Part shown: positions 33,991 through 44,513 of the stretch, piece by piece | Numbering within the stretch: the first letter of the stretch is position 1 | How the letters are laid out: each line of letters begins with the position of its first letter | Assembly: GCA_959347315.1 (NCBI GenBank) | Contig: OY365806.1 | Coordinates: 38,281,439-38,345,438 of the forward strand | Source: Bimastos eiseni | Lineage: Eukaryota > Annelida > Clitellata > Crassiclitellata > Lumbricidae | Direction of reading: 5' to 3' | DNA length: 64,000 nucleotides | Notes under the pieces: generated by a model | What the model was told of the DNA's origin: nothing | The model's input: only the letters and a program-made list of their open reading frames with translations | Databases searched by the model: none | Position numbers and translations under genes: made by a program

Positions 33991-34942
33991 AGTGAGCTCA
34001 TAGCTTGATACAAGTTATGAATTAGCAATTTATTTGTGGCGAATAACATAACATAGCATAACATACTCTTTTGTTGCATCCTTCGAATAGTACATAATTA
34101 GATAACAAGTAGTTGGTATTAGAATACAAAGGCAGACACACCTAAAGGGGCCAGGAAGGCCCTGCTTAGAAGGGACGCCCAAATAATCAAATATAAAACG
34201 TTCACGTTAAATGGGAGGCGACATTGCACTGCTTGCAGCCAACTTTCTAAATTACATTTTTCAAGGTGAAACCATGGGTATTAACATGATAGCGAAAAGG
34301 TCTGAGGTTACCAGCTTACCTTAATGAATGTATATGTATGGATATCAGAAATTTTTTGGGAAATACCAATCAAAAATTCGCGGCAGTAATTTAGCCTTAT
34401 TTTTAAATATGAGGATGCCAATTTGGAAATCTGTTATCTGATCAACTGCTAGTTGATGACTCAATAAGGTAACGATTGAATAATTAGTCAGTGTAGTTAT
34501 TAATAAGTGATTGACGATTATTGACATTAGGACCGGTTCATCTGTTAGGTAAACTAGGCAGCCGCCTACGACCGCCAATATTTAGAAGCCGCCATTTTTG
34601 CAAAATAAATATTAAATTTCTTTTTTGCAAATTCACAAAAAACAGAAACAACGTTAGCCCTCTAGAAACTTTTATCAATTTTAACAACTTCATTATATAG
34701 ATATTCAAACTACTGATAATTTCTTTGCCGATAGCCAGTGGTAATTAACTCATATAATTATAGTTATATATCATATTGATGCTTTAGTAAGAAAAAATCC
34801 TACATAAAAAGAGCTACTGACTTCATTTCAAGCCGCTTTTATGATATTGTGGGCCAGAGGGCCTTCGAAATAATATAGCTATGCCTAGGACATCCAAATC
34901 TCTTGAGCTGGGCCTGATTGACGTTTGGGTTTACGTGCCTAT
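33991..34942. other. Unassigned AT-rich intronic sequence
   Basis: No open frame, repeat unit or terminal repeat that I could recognise lies between the end of copy B and the LTR element. Confidence 0.5.
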
Positions 34943-35618
34943 TGTTGCGAACCTGACCTGCCCCATTTTTATTTTATATTTTTCAATTATTATCTGTTCA
35001 AGGTGCGATTGGCCGCTCAAGGCGTTAGGAGGGATGGCCTAGTCGAATAGTTGGCCCAACATAATTCGTTGTAGTTGACCCAATGTAGTTGGCCCAACAG
35101 GATTTATAGTTGGCCCAACACTGATTTGCCTGCCTTTCCCGTAACAGACGACTGTCGCTTGTCGTCTGTCGTCGTCGTCGTCGTCGCTACACCAGGGGTG
35201 TCGGCCGCTGCCCTCGTCTGTCGTCGGGCCTTCGTCGTTCGCCGTCAGTTGAATGTGTTTCGCTGGCGTGGTACTCGTCGTTGTTCATCGCCAGTTGACT
35301 GTGTGTCGCTGGTGCACTCATCGTCAGTCATCGTCGCCTCAGCGCTTCGTGGAACATTCCAGATTACAGAACTGGGACTGTAGCCGTGTTGCGATCGTCT
35401 GACACTGAACTCAAACACCAGTTACAATTACCGACGGGAAGTCGAATGTTAAATCTGCAATAATGAATCAGTTAAACGAACGAAGTCTACTGCTACATTT
35501 CGGTTGCCGGATATTCGTCGCCAAAGCTAGGTATCGTCTTCATCCTGGTCGTTGTTCGAGGACATCTAGCTCAGTGAAAATACCCCCGTAGAGTGAGGAA
35601 GACGTCCACAGGCAATTA
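34943..35618 (+). repeat. Left LTR
   Basis: Aligns with the right LTR from TCAAGG...GGCCGCTCAA to GGAAG(A/G)(C/T)GTCC. GTTGGCCCAAC units are few here (about four). The last about 20 bases differ from the right LTR, so the 3' edge is approximate. Confidence 0.75.
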
Positions 35619-35639
35619 ATGCAAGCTGTATCCGCAGTG

Positions 35640-36540
35640 GGGTTGGTAAATTGTGGTACTGTTTCGTCGCAAATGATTCTGGACGGTACAATCTACAAAG
35701 AGGGAGGACTTTCCAGTGAAAATACGATCGTCTACACGCTGCTGGATATTGCTGAATGGTCGGTCCTGCAGCCGAGCAGTTCGGCTCCGTCTATAGGAAG
35801 GGCAACGAAGCCGTCAATTTTCGTCAACTGGAAGCGATTTGTTTGCTGAAAAGTATTGAGTTTGACGGGCCCCAGATGGCCGAGATGAACGATTCTGTAA
35901 GAGTGACAACGGTCGCTTCGAACAGTTTTCATCCGGATCCTCGGTCGTTGGCAGGTCTCGACGTTTTATTGGATTGTCGACGGCTACCCATGAAGCCCAG
36001 CAAGTTTGATGGAATGAGGTCATTGGAATTGTTCCTATCGCAATTCGAAGTATGGGCTAGTCAATATTTGTGAACGAACAGTGATGAAGTGGACTTCTTG
36101 CGCTGTGTCTTGGACAAGCCCGCCACCCAACTCCTCTGGAGCTCGAGAATATGTCACGTACTGTCAGTTGGTAGAGCGGTTGTGACAACCACATGAGGCG
36201 GAAGGCCAAGCCTAGACCCTCCGTGCCAAACTGTATTACCGTAGTCAACGTGCGGATGAGAACTTAGGCGAGCTGTTGCACGACATTCGCAACCTGGTGG
36301 TGCTCGCTTACCTGGTGTCATCGAGTGAAACCACCTAGATCGTCGCTCGTCTTGCCTACTTGGAAGCCAATCGTCACCGAGAACTGTTTCTCAAAGTTCG
36401 GGAGAGGGAACCAAGGATGAGGCCTATCGGGTGGCTCCTCGATTGAACGCGTGTCAGCAGATGTCGGACCAAGATGAACGTCGGAGGCCAGCCAACAGAG
36501 TACGGGCGACTATGCCTTTTACCCTCGTATAAGGCATGTT
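35640..36540 (+). pseudogene. Degenerate gag-like region of the LTR element
   Basis: MKPSKFDGMRSLELFLSQFE (about 35990-36050) has the shape of the start of Ty3-type gag capsid domains (KP..FDG....FL.QFE). FLRCVLDKPATQLLWS and RAKLYYRSQRADENLGELLH-like stretches follow in other frames, which is the usual order in gag. A later open frame at 36541-36795 (84 codons) has no motif that I recognise. Stops and frameshifts are frequent. Confidence 0.55.
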
Positions 36541-38051
36541 ATGAAACAACACAAGGTTCTTGTTAGGCGGATTTACGTGGATGAAGTCAGTCCACCCGCC
36601 GCTGTGCGGCTAGTTTTAGACAGGAAGTCAGTTGAAGTGATGACTAGTCATCAAGTGGGCCTGGATGGGAGCGTGGTCTTGTTAGGCGACCCGTTCATGG
36701 GGGAAACGCTCGAATTTCCCGAACTTGAGACTCTCTTTGAGTGTTTGCCTGCTTTGGACGGGAATCCCACTTTTGGTGAACGAGAATTGATATAGGTACT
36801 ACGTGAGTGGATGGCTGATGCGTCAGAGAAGCCATGGGCAATTTTTAGTGATGAGTTGATGGGGAAATTCCCCTCTTGCCCGAGTTTAATAGCACAAGCT
36901 GTCTTGAAAGGCGCTAGGCCAGTAGGCAATAACCATTCGACCTAGTCACCGAAACTAAGCACGTGTGATTATTGCTAATAAAAAATGTGACTGATTCGTT
37001 GAATCACTGGCCGTAATTTGGTCGATACTTTTTTTATTGTGGTTGCGATTAGTGTATTTTAATCTCAAAAGTATAATTGACTCTAGTCTTGTTTTAATTT
37101 GAAAAGGGAAAAGGTCAACCCGTTAGCTGAGAAAGTAAATTTTTAATCTAATTTAGTGCGATTAGTTAGTTGGATCGAAACGATTCCACAAGACTGTGAT
37201 TTTAATTGGCTGGAGTACTGCGACAGCATTGCTAAGGAACAACGATTGTTCCTGTGAGCAGTAATTAACGTTGGTTATTGGTTAGGATGTGTTTGGTAAG
37301 GAAAAATCGTTGAGCTGTTCGTACTGTGTGAGTACATTTTCGGAACGATATGCTCCCTATTCGCGCAGGATGCACCTCGCGGTGCACCATGGGAATGCAC
37401 CGTAGAACGAGTGTAGTGAGGGCGCTAATGGATTTGGCTCTCCGCCCGTGCAAGCAGTCTCTGCCCGCCACATCGAAAGTCCGAATAGACGACAGACCCT
37501 TGCCAGTAAGGTTTCGGATTTTTTTACGATGACGAATTTCCGGATTTGTGGGATCTTCCTGGACTGGAAGATCTTTTAGGGATTCCCCAGCACCACCAAA
37601 GAGTTTGGCCCTAACAGAGGATGAGTTGGTAGCAATTTTCCGTTCCGGGCCGCCATGACGCACCGGGTCTCTTGGTCATAGTTCGATGCCCGACACGTGC
37701 AGCGGTTTCCTAATTGCCCAGAGTTAATACGACGCGCTATGTGGAGTGTAGCTCACGTACAAAATTGTCTTTGAGATCGAAAGCTGCTTCCGAGGAACAC
37801 TTAATTGGGGTTTATCTGAAAATGTTAAAAAGAGCTAGAAACATAGAGAGAACATGTCAAAAAGAGCAAAACATAAACTTAGAGAAAACGTAAACAGACG
37901 CGACTAAAATAAAAATTAAGGAGAGGGGAGAGCTAAAGTCTAACTAGGGTTGAGTTCCATTTGAGCTTCTGGTTTTGGTCCAGGATGATTTGTTAGTTTT
38001 AGTTTTTGTCCAAAAAATGGGACTTTTTTGTCTCATTTTGTGGGAGTAGCA

Positions 38052-39411
38052 TGTGCGAACTTTACCTTTCCCATTTTGACTATCTTTGATTATTTCTTAT
38101 TTTATTCAATCATTATCTGATCAAGGTTATATTGGCCGCTCAAAGCGTTAGAAAGAAGGGCCCAGTCGAATAGCTGGCCCAACGTAATTCGTTTTAGTTG
38201 ACCCAATGTAGTTGACCCAACAGGATTTATAATTGGCCCAACGCTGTTTTGTAGTTGGCCTAACGGTATTTATGGTTGACCCAACGCAATTTGCTTAGTT
38301 GGCAAAACGTGATTTGCAGTTGGCCCAACGGGGTTTGCTGTTGGCCCAACACGAATTAGTTCAGTTGGTCCAACGTAGTTTGCAGTTGGCCCAATGCAGT
38401 TCGCCCAACGGGCTTAGCAGTTGGCCCAATGGGATTTGCAATTGGCACAGCTTAGTTGGCCCAACAGTTGGCCCAATTGGCGTGAATGGGCTGACTGGCC
38501 CAATAATTATTGGCGCGAAGTTGGTTGGCCCAAATCTGTATAAATAGTGACGCACAAATCAGTCAGCAGAGCAGTCCAGATTCAGTCAGTATCAGTCAGC
38601 AGATCTAACCGTAAGGGTCGTCGAGAGCTGCCGCCGTTCGAGTCAGAAGTGAGTGCAGGAGACCGTCAGTCAAGAGTCAGGAGGGCAGCCAAGAAGGAGA
38701 GGGGGAGCTTTGTCTTCGTCGTCGTCGCCAGCGACTGAGTGTCGTTGGCCGCTGCCCTCGTCTGCCTATTCCGTCACCGTCGTTCCTAGTCGGTCGTCGT
38801 CGCCGCTTTACCTGGGGTATTGGCCGCTGGCTTGCCTGCCTCTTCTGTCACCGTCGTCCATCGTCGGTCGTTGTCGTCGTTACCAGCGACTGAGTGTCCT
38901 TGGCCGCTGCTCTGCCTGCCTCTCGCGTCACAGACGACTGTCGCTTGTCGTCTGTCATCCCGCCACACTAGGGGTGTCGGCCGCTGCCCTCGTTTGTCGT
39001 CGGCCTTCGTCGTTCGCCGTCAGTTGAATGTGTGTCACTGGCGAGGTACTCGTCGTCGTTCATCGCCAGTTGACTGTGTGTCGCTGGTGCACTCATCGTC
39101 AGTCGTCGTCGCCTCAGCGCTTTGTGGAACATTTCAGATTACAGGGCTGGGACTGTAGCCGTGTTGTGATCGTCTGACACTGAACTCGAACTAAAGTTAC
39201 AATTACCGACGGGTAGTCGGGTGTTTGTATTGCAATAAGAATCAGTTGAACGAACGAAGCCTACTGTCATACTCTGGTAGATGGATCAGCGTCACCAAAG
39301 CTAGGTATCGTCGTCATCCTGGTCGTTGTTCGAGTACACCTAGCTCAGTGCCAATACCTCGTAGAGTGAGGAAGGTGTCCCCAGGCAGTTAAGGGGACGT
39401 GGTTCGTCACA
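38052..39411 (+). repeat. Right LTR, expanded by internal repeats
   Basis: About 1360 bases against about 680 for the left LTR. The extra length is a run of about a dozen AGTTGGCCCAACG units (38170-38530) and a GTCGTCGTCG-rich stretch in which TTGGCCGCTGCC and similar blocks are repeated (38740-38990). ORFs over both LTRs (for example 35075-35383 and 38820-39158) are shared repeat translations. Confidence 0.75.
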
Positions 39412-39594
39412 CTATAATGCAGTAAAACGCAGCTATAGAAAGGTACTCAACCCACTGAATCTATCAACAATAAATATGATCAGCTATGCAGAAAGGAATG
39501 AGGTTGCTTTTAAAAGACGGATTCCGGCATCGAAAGGCTAAAATAACAACATTTTGCCTAATTTGTTTGAGGCCATTAATTTTTATCCGGAGCT

Positions 39595-39712
39595 AGGTGG
39601 TCTGTAGCTACTTTGTCCGGAGCTATCTTGTCTGAGGCAATTTTATCGAAGATATTTTGTCGAGGCTGTTTTGTCTGGGCTATTTTGTCTGGAATAACTT
39701 GATGGGTCATCT
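39595..39712. repeat. TTTTGTC(C/T)GGAGCTA short repeats
   Basis: Seven degenerate 15-18 base units with TTGTC cores. They sit left of satellite cluster 3 and resemble the reverse complement of the GGACAATAT block near cluster 2. Confidence 0.65.
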
Positions 39713-39854
39713 TATAAGCAGAGTCGATTCAAAATCCAAATTTTAATATCAAGACCTCACTCACCGCGTCTCCTCTCAGGACGAGCTTTTGTACTAACTG
39801 GCATTAAAATATGCTAATCGCGAAGCTAGAAAGGGACATGATGTCATTATGTAC

Positions 39855-40040
39855 TGACGCATTGACGTTGGCATCTTCGTTGTCGAGGTAATCGAGATTG
39901 ATCCATCCAATCCTCTCCCAGTCCGTCCAGTTCTTATTCCCGCAGCATTTATACTTGAACTGGGCTCTGTCTACCGCCTCCTTCTTGTCTATGTTCGTCC
40001 TATAGAATTGCATTGCGTCCTCGAAACTTTCGCCAAATGC
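39855..40040 (-). CDS. Peripherin-like tetraspanin exon (large loop first half)
   Basis: A 62-codon phase-0 exon on the minus strand. The acceptor is TTGTTTTCTCAG (40041-40042 holds AG) with a good pyrimidine tract; the donor reads TCA|GTACAT at 39854. It encodes AFGESFEDAMQFYRTNIDKK, then FKYKCCGNKNWTDWERIGWI, then NLDYLDNED. CCG is the hallmark of all tetraspanins, and the W..IGWI..DYLD run matches the peripherin/ROM branch. It joins the membrane exon at 57634-57789 upstream and the PFSCCNP exon at 9339-9611 downstream without a frame change. The upstream intron contains the complete Maverick copy C. Confidence 0.9.
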
Positions 40041-40389
40041 CTGAGAAAACAAGGAAAGAAAAAGACAGCCGTGTGAGAAAGTAGGTAACATTAACTTATA
40101 CCAAAGCCACCACTACTATTACTTTTCACATGCACATTCAACTGCTCACAGGTGTATGTTTCTTTCGAATTCAAAACCATAAACTACTGAATAAGAACTG
40201 ATCAGTGTCATCATTCACACTCATAATAGGTATCATGAAAATAGTGAAACATTGCGAATAGCCATAATTTTTTTTTCATTTCGTGGTCATATAATTATTG
40301 CAACGTCTCACATATGGATTGCTTGGTACTATTTCACCTATTGCTTACAAATTCAGCTTTAATGTGTTAGCGAATTTTATCAGCAATAA

Positions 40390-40745
40390 AACGTCTATTA
40401 AACCATTAATTTTTTCATCAACCCAGCTCCCAGTTGAATATAATTCTTTTCATCAGTCCAGCTTCAATATCGGCGGCATTCTCTTAATCATTCAGGCCTC
40501 CAATTGAGCACGATGTGCTTCATTAATCCAGCTTCCATTTAAGCATGATTTATTATTTCAATCAAGCTTCCTTTTAAGCATGAATCTTTCCAAGTTTTCA
40601 TCAATCTAGCCCACATCCTACAAAATTCTTTTGATCCATCCAGCCTCTAGGCAAATAGGATGCTATTCGTTTATTCAGCTTCTATATATAGTTGAATGGA
40701 ATTTTTCATCAGTTCATCTTTGTTTCAAACATCATATTAAGTAAC
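40390..40745 (+). repeat. 35-bp satellite, cluster 3
   Basis: About ten units of TTTTCATCAATCCAGCTTCC type, some diverged. A GCGCATTTGTC short-repeat block at 40940-41025 follows at a distance, as in the other cassettes. Confidence 0.85.
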
Positions 40746-40939
40746 GACGCTATAACATGCATGTTTGAAAAACGGTCATAATTTGCGACGCTAAAATACA
40801 TGTTCACGGTAACTTTTTAGTGCCAGGTATATAATAGGCCCATATTCGAGTATTCTAATATCAGTATAACTAGTATAGTTTTCGTACTTCTCTAATTAAA
40901 CTACTATGAAACTAAGACAATAGTTTGATTTATGTACTT

Positions 40940-41025
40940 TATGCGCGCTTTTCGTCAGCGTGCATTTGTTTTGCGCGATTTGTCATTGCGCGCGTTTGTC
41001 TAAGCGCATTTGTCGGCTTGCGCTA
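40940..41025. repeat. GCGC(A/G)TTTGTC short repeats
   Basis: Five degenerate units of about 17 bases, such as TGCGCGATTTGTCAT and AGCGCATTTGTCGG. The sequence from 41030 to 41770 shows no gene that I recognise. Confidence 0.65.
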
Positions 41026-41773
41026 ATGACGTCTCACCATCTAAACCATCAAAATCAGCAGAGTTGTTTTGACCACCAAATATCATCGTTACATATTTTC
41101 TGTAGTCTTTAAACGCCTGCAATCTTCCGCAGCCAACTCATTTCTATTGTATTCAAGGATTCATTAGCTCTCATGTAGTATCCGCATTGTTCCATATGCG
41201 TTTATTAGACGTACCACGGTACCTACATACACGAATGACTCCAAATGTTCAATATCTTCTTCCTTGTTTTTGATTACTATTGGCGTCTCTTTGGCTTTTT
41301 TTCAATCACCATTGTTTTTGCTTCCGAGTAAATGATCATGAAGGACGCTATATAAATCCTCCTAGTGAAATAAATAAAGTTATACTTTTTCAGTGTTGAT
41401 CATAGGCAAGCGCTCGTGAATAAACTGGTGCCCAACGCTTGTCTTTCTAGTGGTGCTGTTGAAATTTAACGCTTACCATCATGATCAGTCGAATCTTCTA
41501 ATTGTTTCGTCAATGTTAGTCATAATATTCTGTTGTTCCAGTCATGTTCTAACAAGGAGTCAATTGTCGCATGCAAATCCGAGATTGCTCTCTCATATAT
41601 ATGATTTGACCCTGTCGTGGGCCCTTCTATGTGGAATGACGTACCATCCTCAATCCGTAACAAAATTTCAGTTGAGCCCCATCTTCATCGCTTTGTTTTT
41701 AAAGACTTTTATTTCCTTTCGGCTGTCACACTATTGAACGCTTATAAATTGATACAATGTATGACGTGCCTAC

Positions 41774-43006
41774 CAGTGATGGGCACCAACTAGGCCTACT
41801 TGACTAGTAGTTAAAACTACTTCCTAACTACACGTACTTTCAAAATATGTAGTTATAACTACTATCTAACTACTTTAAATAACAAGTAGTAATAGCTACC
41901 TTTGTAACTACCACATAAGTAGTTAACTACTTTTAAAACTACCTTGCTAATATTATGCCATGGTACATTGATAGTCACCAAACAGTAGGTCTATGCAAAT
42001 TTATTGCCAGTATTAATCGCTGATATTCAGCGTAAGTAATAAAAATGATCAGAAACACAATGATACACATTTATCTAATTGTAAACTAACAAGGACAAGA
42101 ACCAATAGCTCATGTTACAAAGCACCCTGATCAGAGCAAAAGTTTAGCAGTAACATAAGCCAACTTGTTACAGATACAAAAATGTCTAGCCTACAAACTC
42201 CAGAACTGTAAAACACTTAGAAAATGTTAATGTTCAGAATCAAAAAGTAGTGTATATATATTACACTACAAGTGATATACTATATCACTGTATATCTCAC
42301 CTTTTGCTGTTTGCATCAACCATGCTTCTTCAATTCCTCGTCCTGCTACCTTGCCAATCGCTGATTAGATCTAATACGATCACTGGTCTACCCAGCTAGT
42401 AACGGAATGTCCCTCTTACCGGCGTGTCTTTGTCTCCGTCTGTCTATGTCTATCCCTCTGTCTGTTTCTGTCTGTCTTTCTCACCCCGTCATTGACTCTC
42501 AACCCCACTTGTAACCCGTCCGCCTACTTGTGGTCATCCAGCCGCGTACTGGCTGTTTTCCTCATTCCTTAACCCTGGATCACAAGCCCCAACTCCTCTA
42601 AGACTGCTTTACTCTAGTTCTTATCGCACAACAATCTCCAGATATGCAATTAAGCAGGCATAATGCTGTAGGCTTTCTCTATAGTTCTGAGGGGAACCGA
42701 CTTCTTCACAATAGTATGAGCAAATTTTAATGAAACAATTACTTCACGAATTTACTCATGCGATTACTATGGGCAACGTCCATGTTTGCTGTGAAATAAC
42801 AGATATTCCTATAAGACGGAACTAGTAGAATAGAAAACATGTAGTTAATGTGAAATATTGTAGTTAACTTAAAACTACGTGATAAAAGTAATTTTAACTA
42901 TTTTAAAAATTACTTCTTAAAACTAGTTAAAGCTACTAAGCACCGACTGCAACAGTAGTTGTAGCTACTAGTTAATAACTACAGCAGTTAAAAGTGCCCT
43001 TCACTG
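41774..43006. mobile_element. hAT-type MITE, 1233 bp
   Basis: The left end is CAGTGATGGGCAC and the right end reverse-complements to CAGTGAAGGGCAC. Flanking 8-mers GTGCCTAC (41766-41773) and GTGCATAC (43007-43014) differ at one base, which fits the 8-bp duplication of hAT elements. Subterminal regions on both sides are packed with TAGTTAACTAC and GTAGTTA motifs, typical of transposase-binding arrays. No transposase frame is present. Confidence 0.88.
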
Positions 43007-43639
43007 GTGCATACTAAGTGCCTATCCTTTGTATAGCTGCTCACGATTATCTATGACAGGAGTTTCAAAGAACCGACCCGTGAGCCATTTTGGCCGGGCA
43101 ATAATGTTTTCATTGCCCGTAGAGCCTTCGCTAAAGATTGCGCAATTTGAGAATCAAAGCTAACAATTGTCATTTTTAGGGTTCATAAATGCCGTCACGC
43201 AGTTTTGGACGAATTTTGACCTTCCTCGTCAAACGTCGTCACAAACATCATAAATCATAACCCTCTCAAATATGGCGTCACAAAACTCTGCTCTCACCCT
43301 AAAATAACAAGAATGGCATGTGCAAATTTTCTTATAATAATCAAGAAAGAAATTAGGAAAATAAAAGTAAAAATCATGTGGTGGAAGGAAGAAAACCCGA
43401 GATAGTGTATTCATTACACTCAATACGCTTTCCACAAGATGAAAAACCCTGGCAAAATTATTAAGCCTATGCATTTATAAAATAATCTTTGATAACAATA
43501 ACTTGAAATCATTCAGTAATGCTTCTCCATTCTCCCACAGAGTTGTTAAAAAGACAGGTGGCTGAGAGAGAAAGCAAAGTATAGTTATAACTCTGGCTAA
43601 CATTTTTTACTGTGTATGATGAGTTCTCTGCCATAAGGC

Positions 43640-43818
43640 AGGTTCCCTGGCTTTATGCCACCCGGGTATGAGAAGAATGAAGTGGTTTGCAGTTGCCCTC
43701 ACAGACAATTATGAGTGAGCAACTTGTCCCCGGCCGCTACGCAATGACTCGAGGTGGGTTCGAACTTGAGACACTTCAGTTGAAAAGCACAGAAGATACC
43801 GCTAAGCCACCGCGCCCA
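43640..43818 (-). mobile_element. tRNA-derived SINE
   Basis: Read on the minus strand, it starts GGGCGCGGTGGCTTAGCGGT (A box, about 43796-43816). About 35 bases later comes AGTTCGAACCC (B box, 43755-43766). Both match RNA polymerase III internal promoter boxes at tRNA spacing. The 3' side does not pair with the acceptor stem (ACCTCGAG instead of CGCGCCC), so it is not a working tRNA. A body with GGTGGCATAAAGCC-type sequence follows. The exact 3' end is not fixed. Confidence 0.7.
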
Positions 43819-44124
43819 CTCTGTGAATTTATCATTAATGGAGTAGATTATAATAATATCATCAAATCGTTTGCATCTTCTGGGGCACATCTGCCGGACT
43901 CTTAAATGCCTGGTAATATCTGGAAACCTTTGCATGAGGTGACGAGAATGAAAATCTAGGCTAAATGGAAGAAACAAAGGATATTTTTCTTGCGACGTTT
44001 AATAATTACGAGCTTAAAATATAAAAAAATATTATACTATGATGCCTTGATGTGGTCCGACCATATTGCGTTTTAAAGTGATCTAAGACGATTGGTCATA
44101 CGACACTTTTTCGCCACATTTTTC

Positions 44125-44294
44125 GCCATTTCATCGATCCAGCTTCCATTTAAACCTGATGATTTTCATCAGTTCAGCTTCTATTTAATAAGATCTGTTA
44201 TAAACTGTCCAGTTTAGTTATAAGCTGGACGGATTAAAACAAAAAGCTTGAAATGGAAGCTGGATCGATTGAAACAGATTCTCTTAAATAGGAG
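44125..44294. repeat. 35-bp satellite, cluster 4 (left of copy C)
   Basis: CATCGATCCAGCTTCCATTT units in one orientation (44134-44190) face AATGGAAGCTGGATCGATTG units in the other (44250-44290). This cluster continues on the other side of copy C as cluster 5; removing copy C with one TAGGAG rejoins them. Confidence 0.85.
44289..44294. repeat. Target-site duplication of copy C, left
   Basis: TAGGAG, identical to 56604-56609. Six bases is the length known for Maverick/Polinton integration. Confidence 0.92.
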
Positions 44295-44393
44295 AGTAGA
44301 TGGAATTCTAAGCGGCTAGGCCAAAACCAATCAGCGACGCACACTCATGTCACGTGACAAGAATGCTCAAAGCCAATCAGAGTCGCACATTCA
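44295..44393 (+). repeat. Left terminal inverted repeat of copy C
   Basis: Begins AGTAGATGGAATTC. It contains a CCAATCAG box, GTCACGTGAC (44349-44358) and a second CCAATCAG. It pairs with 56505-56603 with six mismatches in 99 bases, then the two diverge sharply after CACATTCA. Confidence 0.95.
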
Positions 44394-44411
44394 GGCAGGC
44401 GTCGACACGTA

Positions 44412-44504
44412 CATTATGGGACAGGACAAAAACCGCGTTTAAAAGATTAACGTCTGGTCCAATTTCGGCTAAAAGTAAATTATGGGACAGGACAAAAACC
44501 GCTC
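44412..44504. repeat. 67-bp spaced direct duplication at the polymerase 5' side
   Basis: TTATGGGACAGGACAAAAAC occurs at about 44413 and again at about 44480. It repeats a stretch translated as LWDRTKTA. Confidence 0.8.
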
Positions 44505-44513
44505 ATAATACGT

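Larger units (their letters stand above)
34943..39411 (+). mobile_element. LTR retrotransposon without recognisable pol
   Basis: Long direct repeats bound the element. The left LTR begins TGTTGCGAAC and the right LTR begins TGTGCGAAC and ends GTTCGTCACA. The flanks show CTAT at 34939-34942 and 39412-39415, a 4-bp target duplication. Inside, the only recognisable coding is gag-like (35640-36540). A purine tract (AAGGAGAGGGGAGAG, about 37917) lies 130 bases before the right LTR, a suitable polypurine primer. No reverse transcriptase, RNase H or integrase was seen in about 2.4 kb of interior, so it either depends on another element or lost them. Confidence 0.8.

Noticed and set aside
35075..35383. 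A coding gene repeated at 38820-39158
   Set aside because: Both lie inside the LTRs and the shared frame follows from GTC-rich repeat composition.
43755..43816. A working tRNA gene on the minus strand
   Set aside because: A and B boxes are good but the acceptor stem does not pair, so it is a SINE head.
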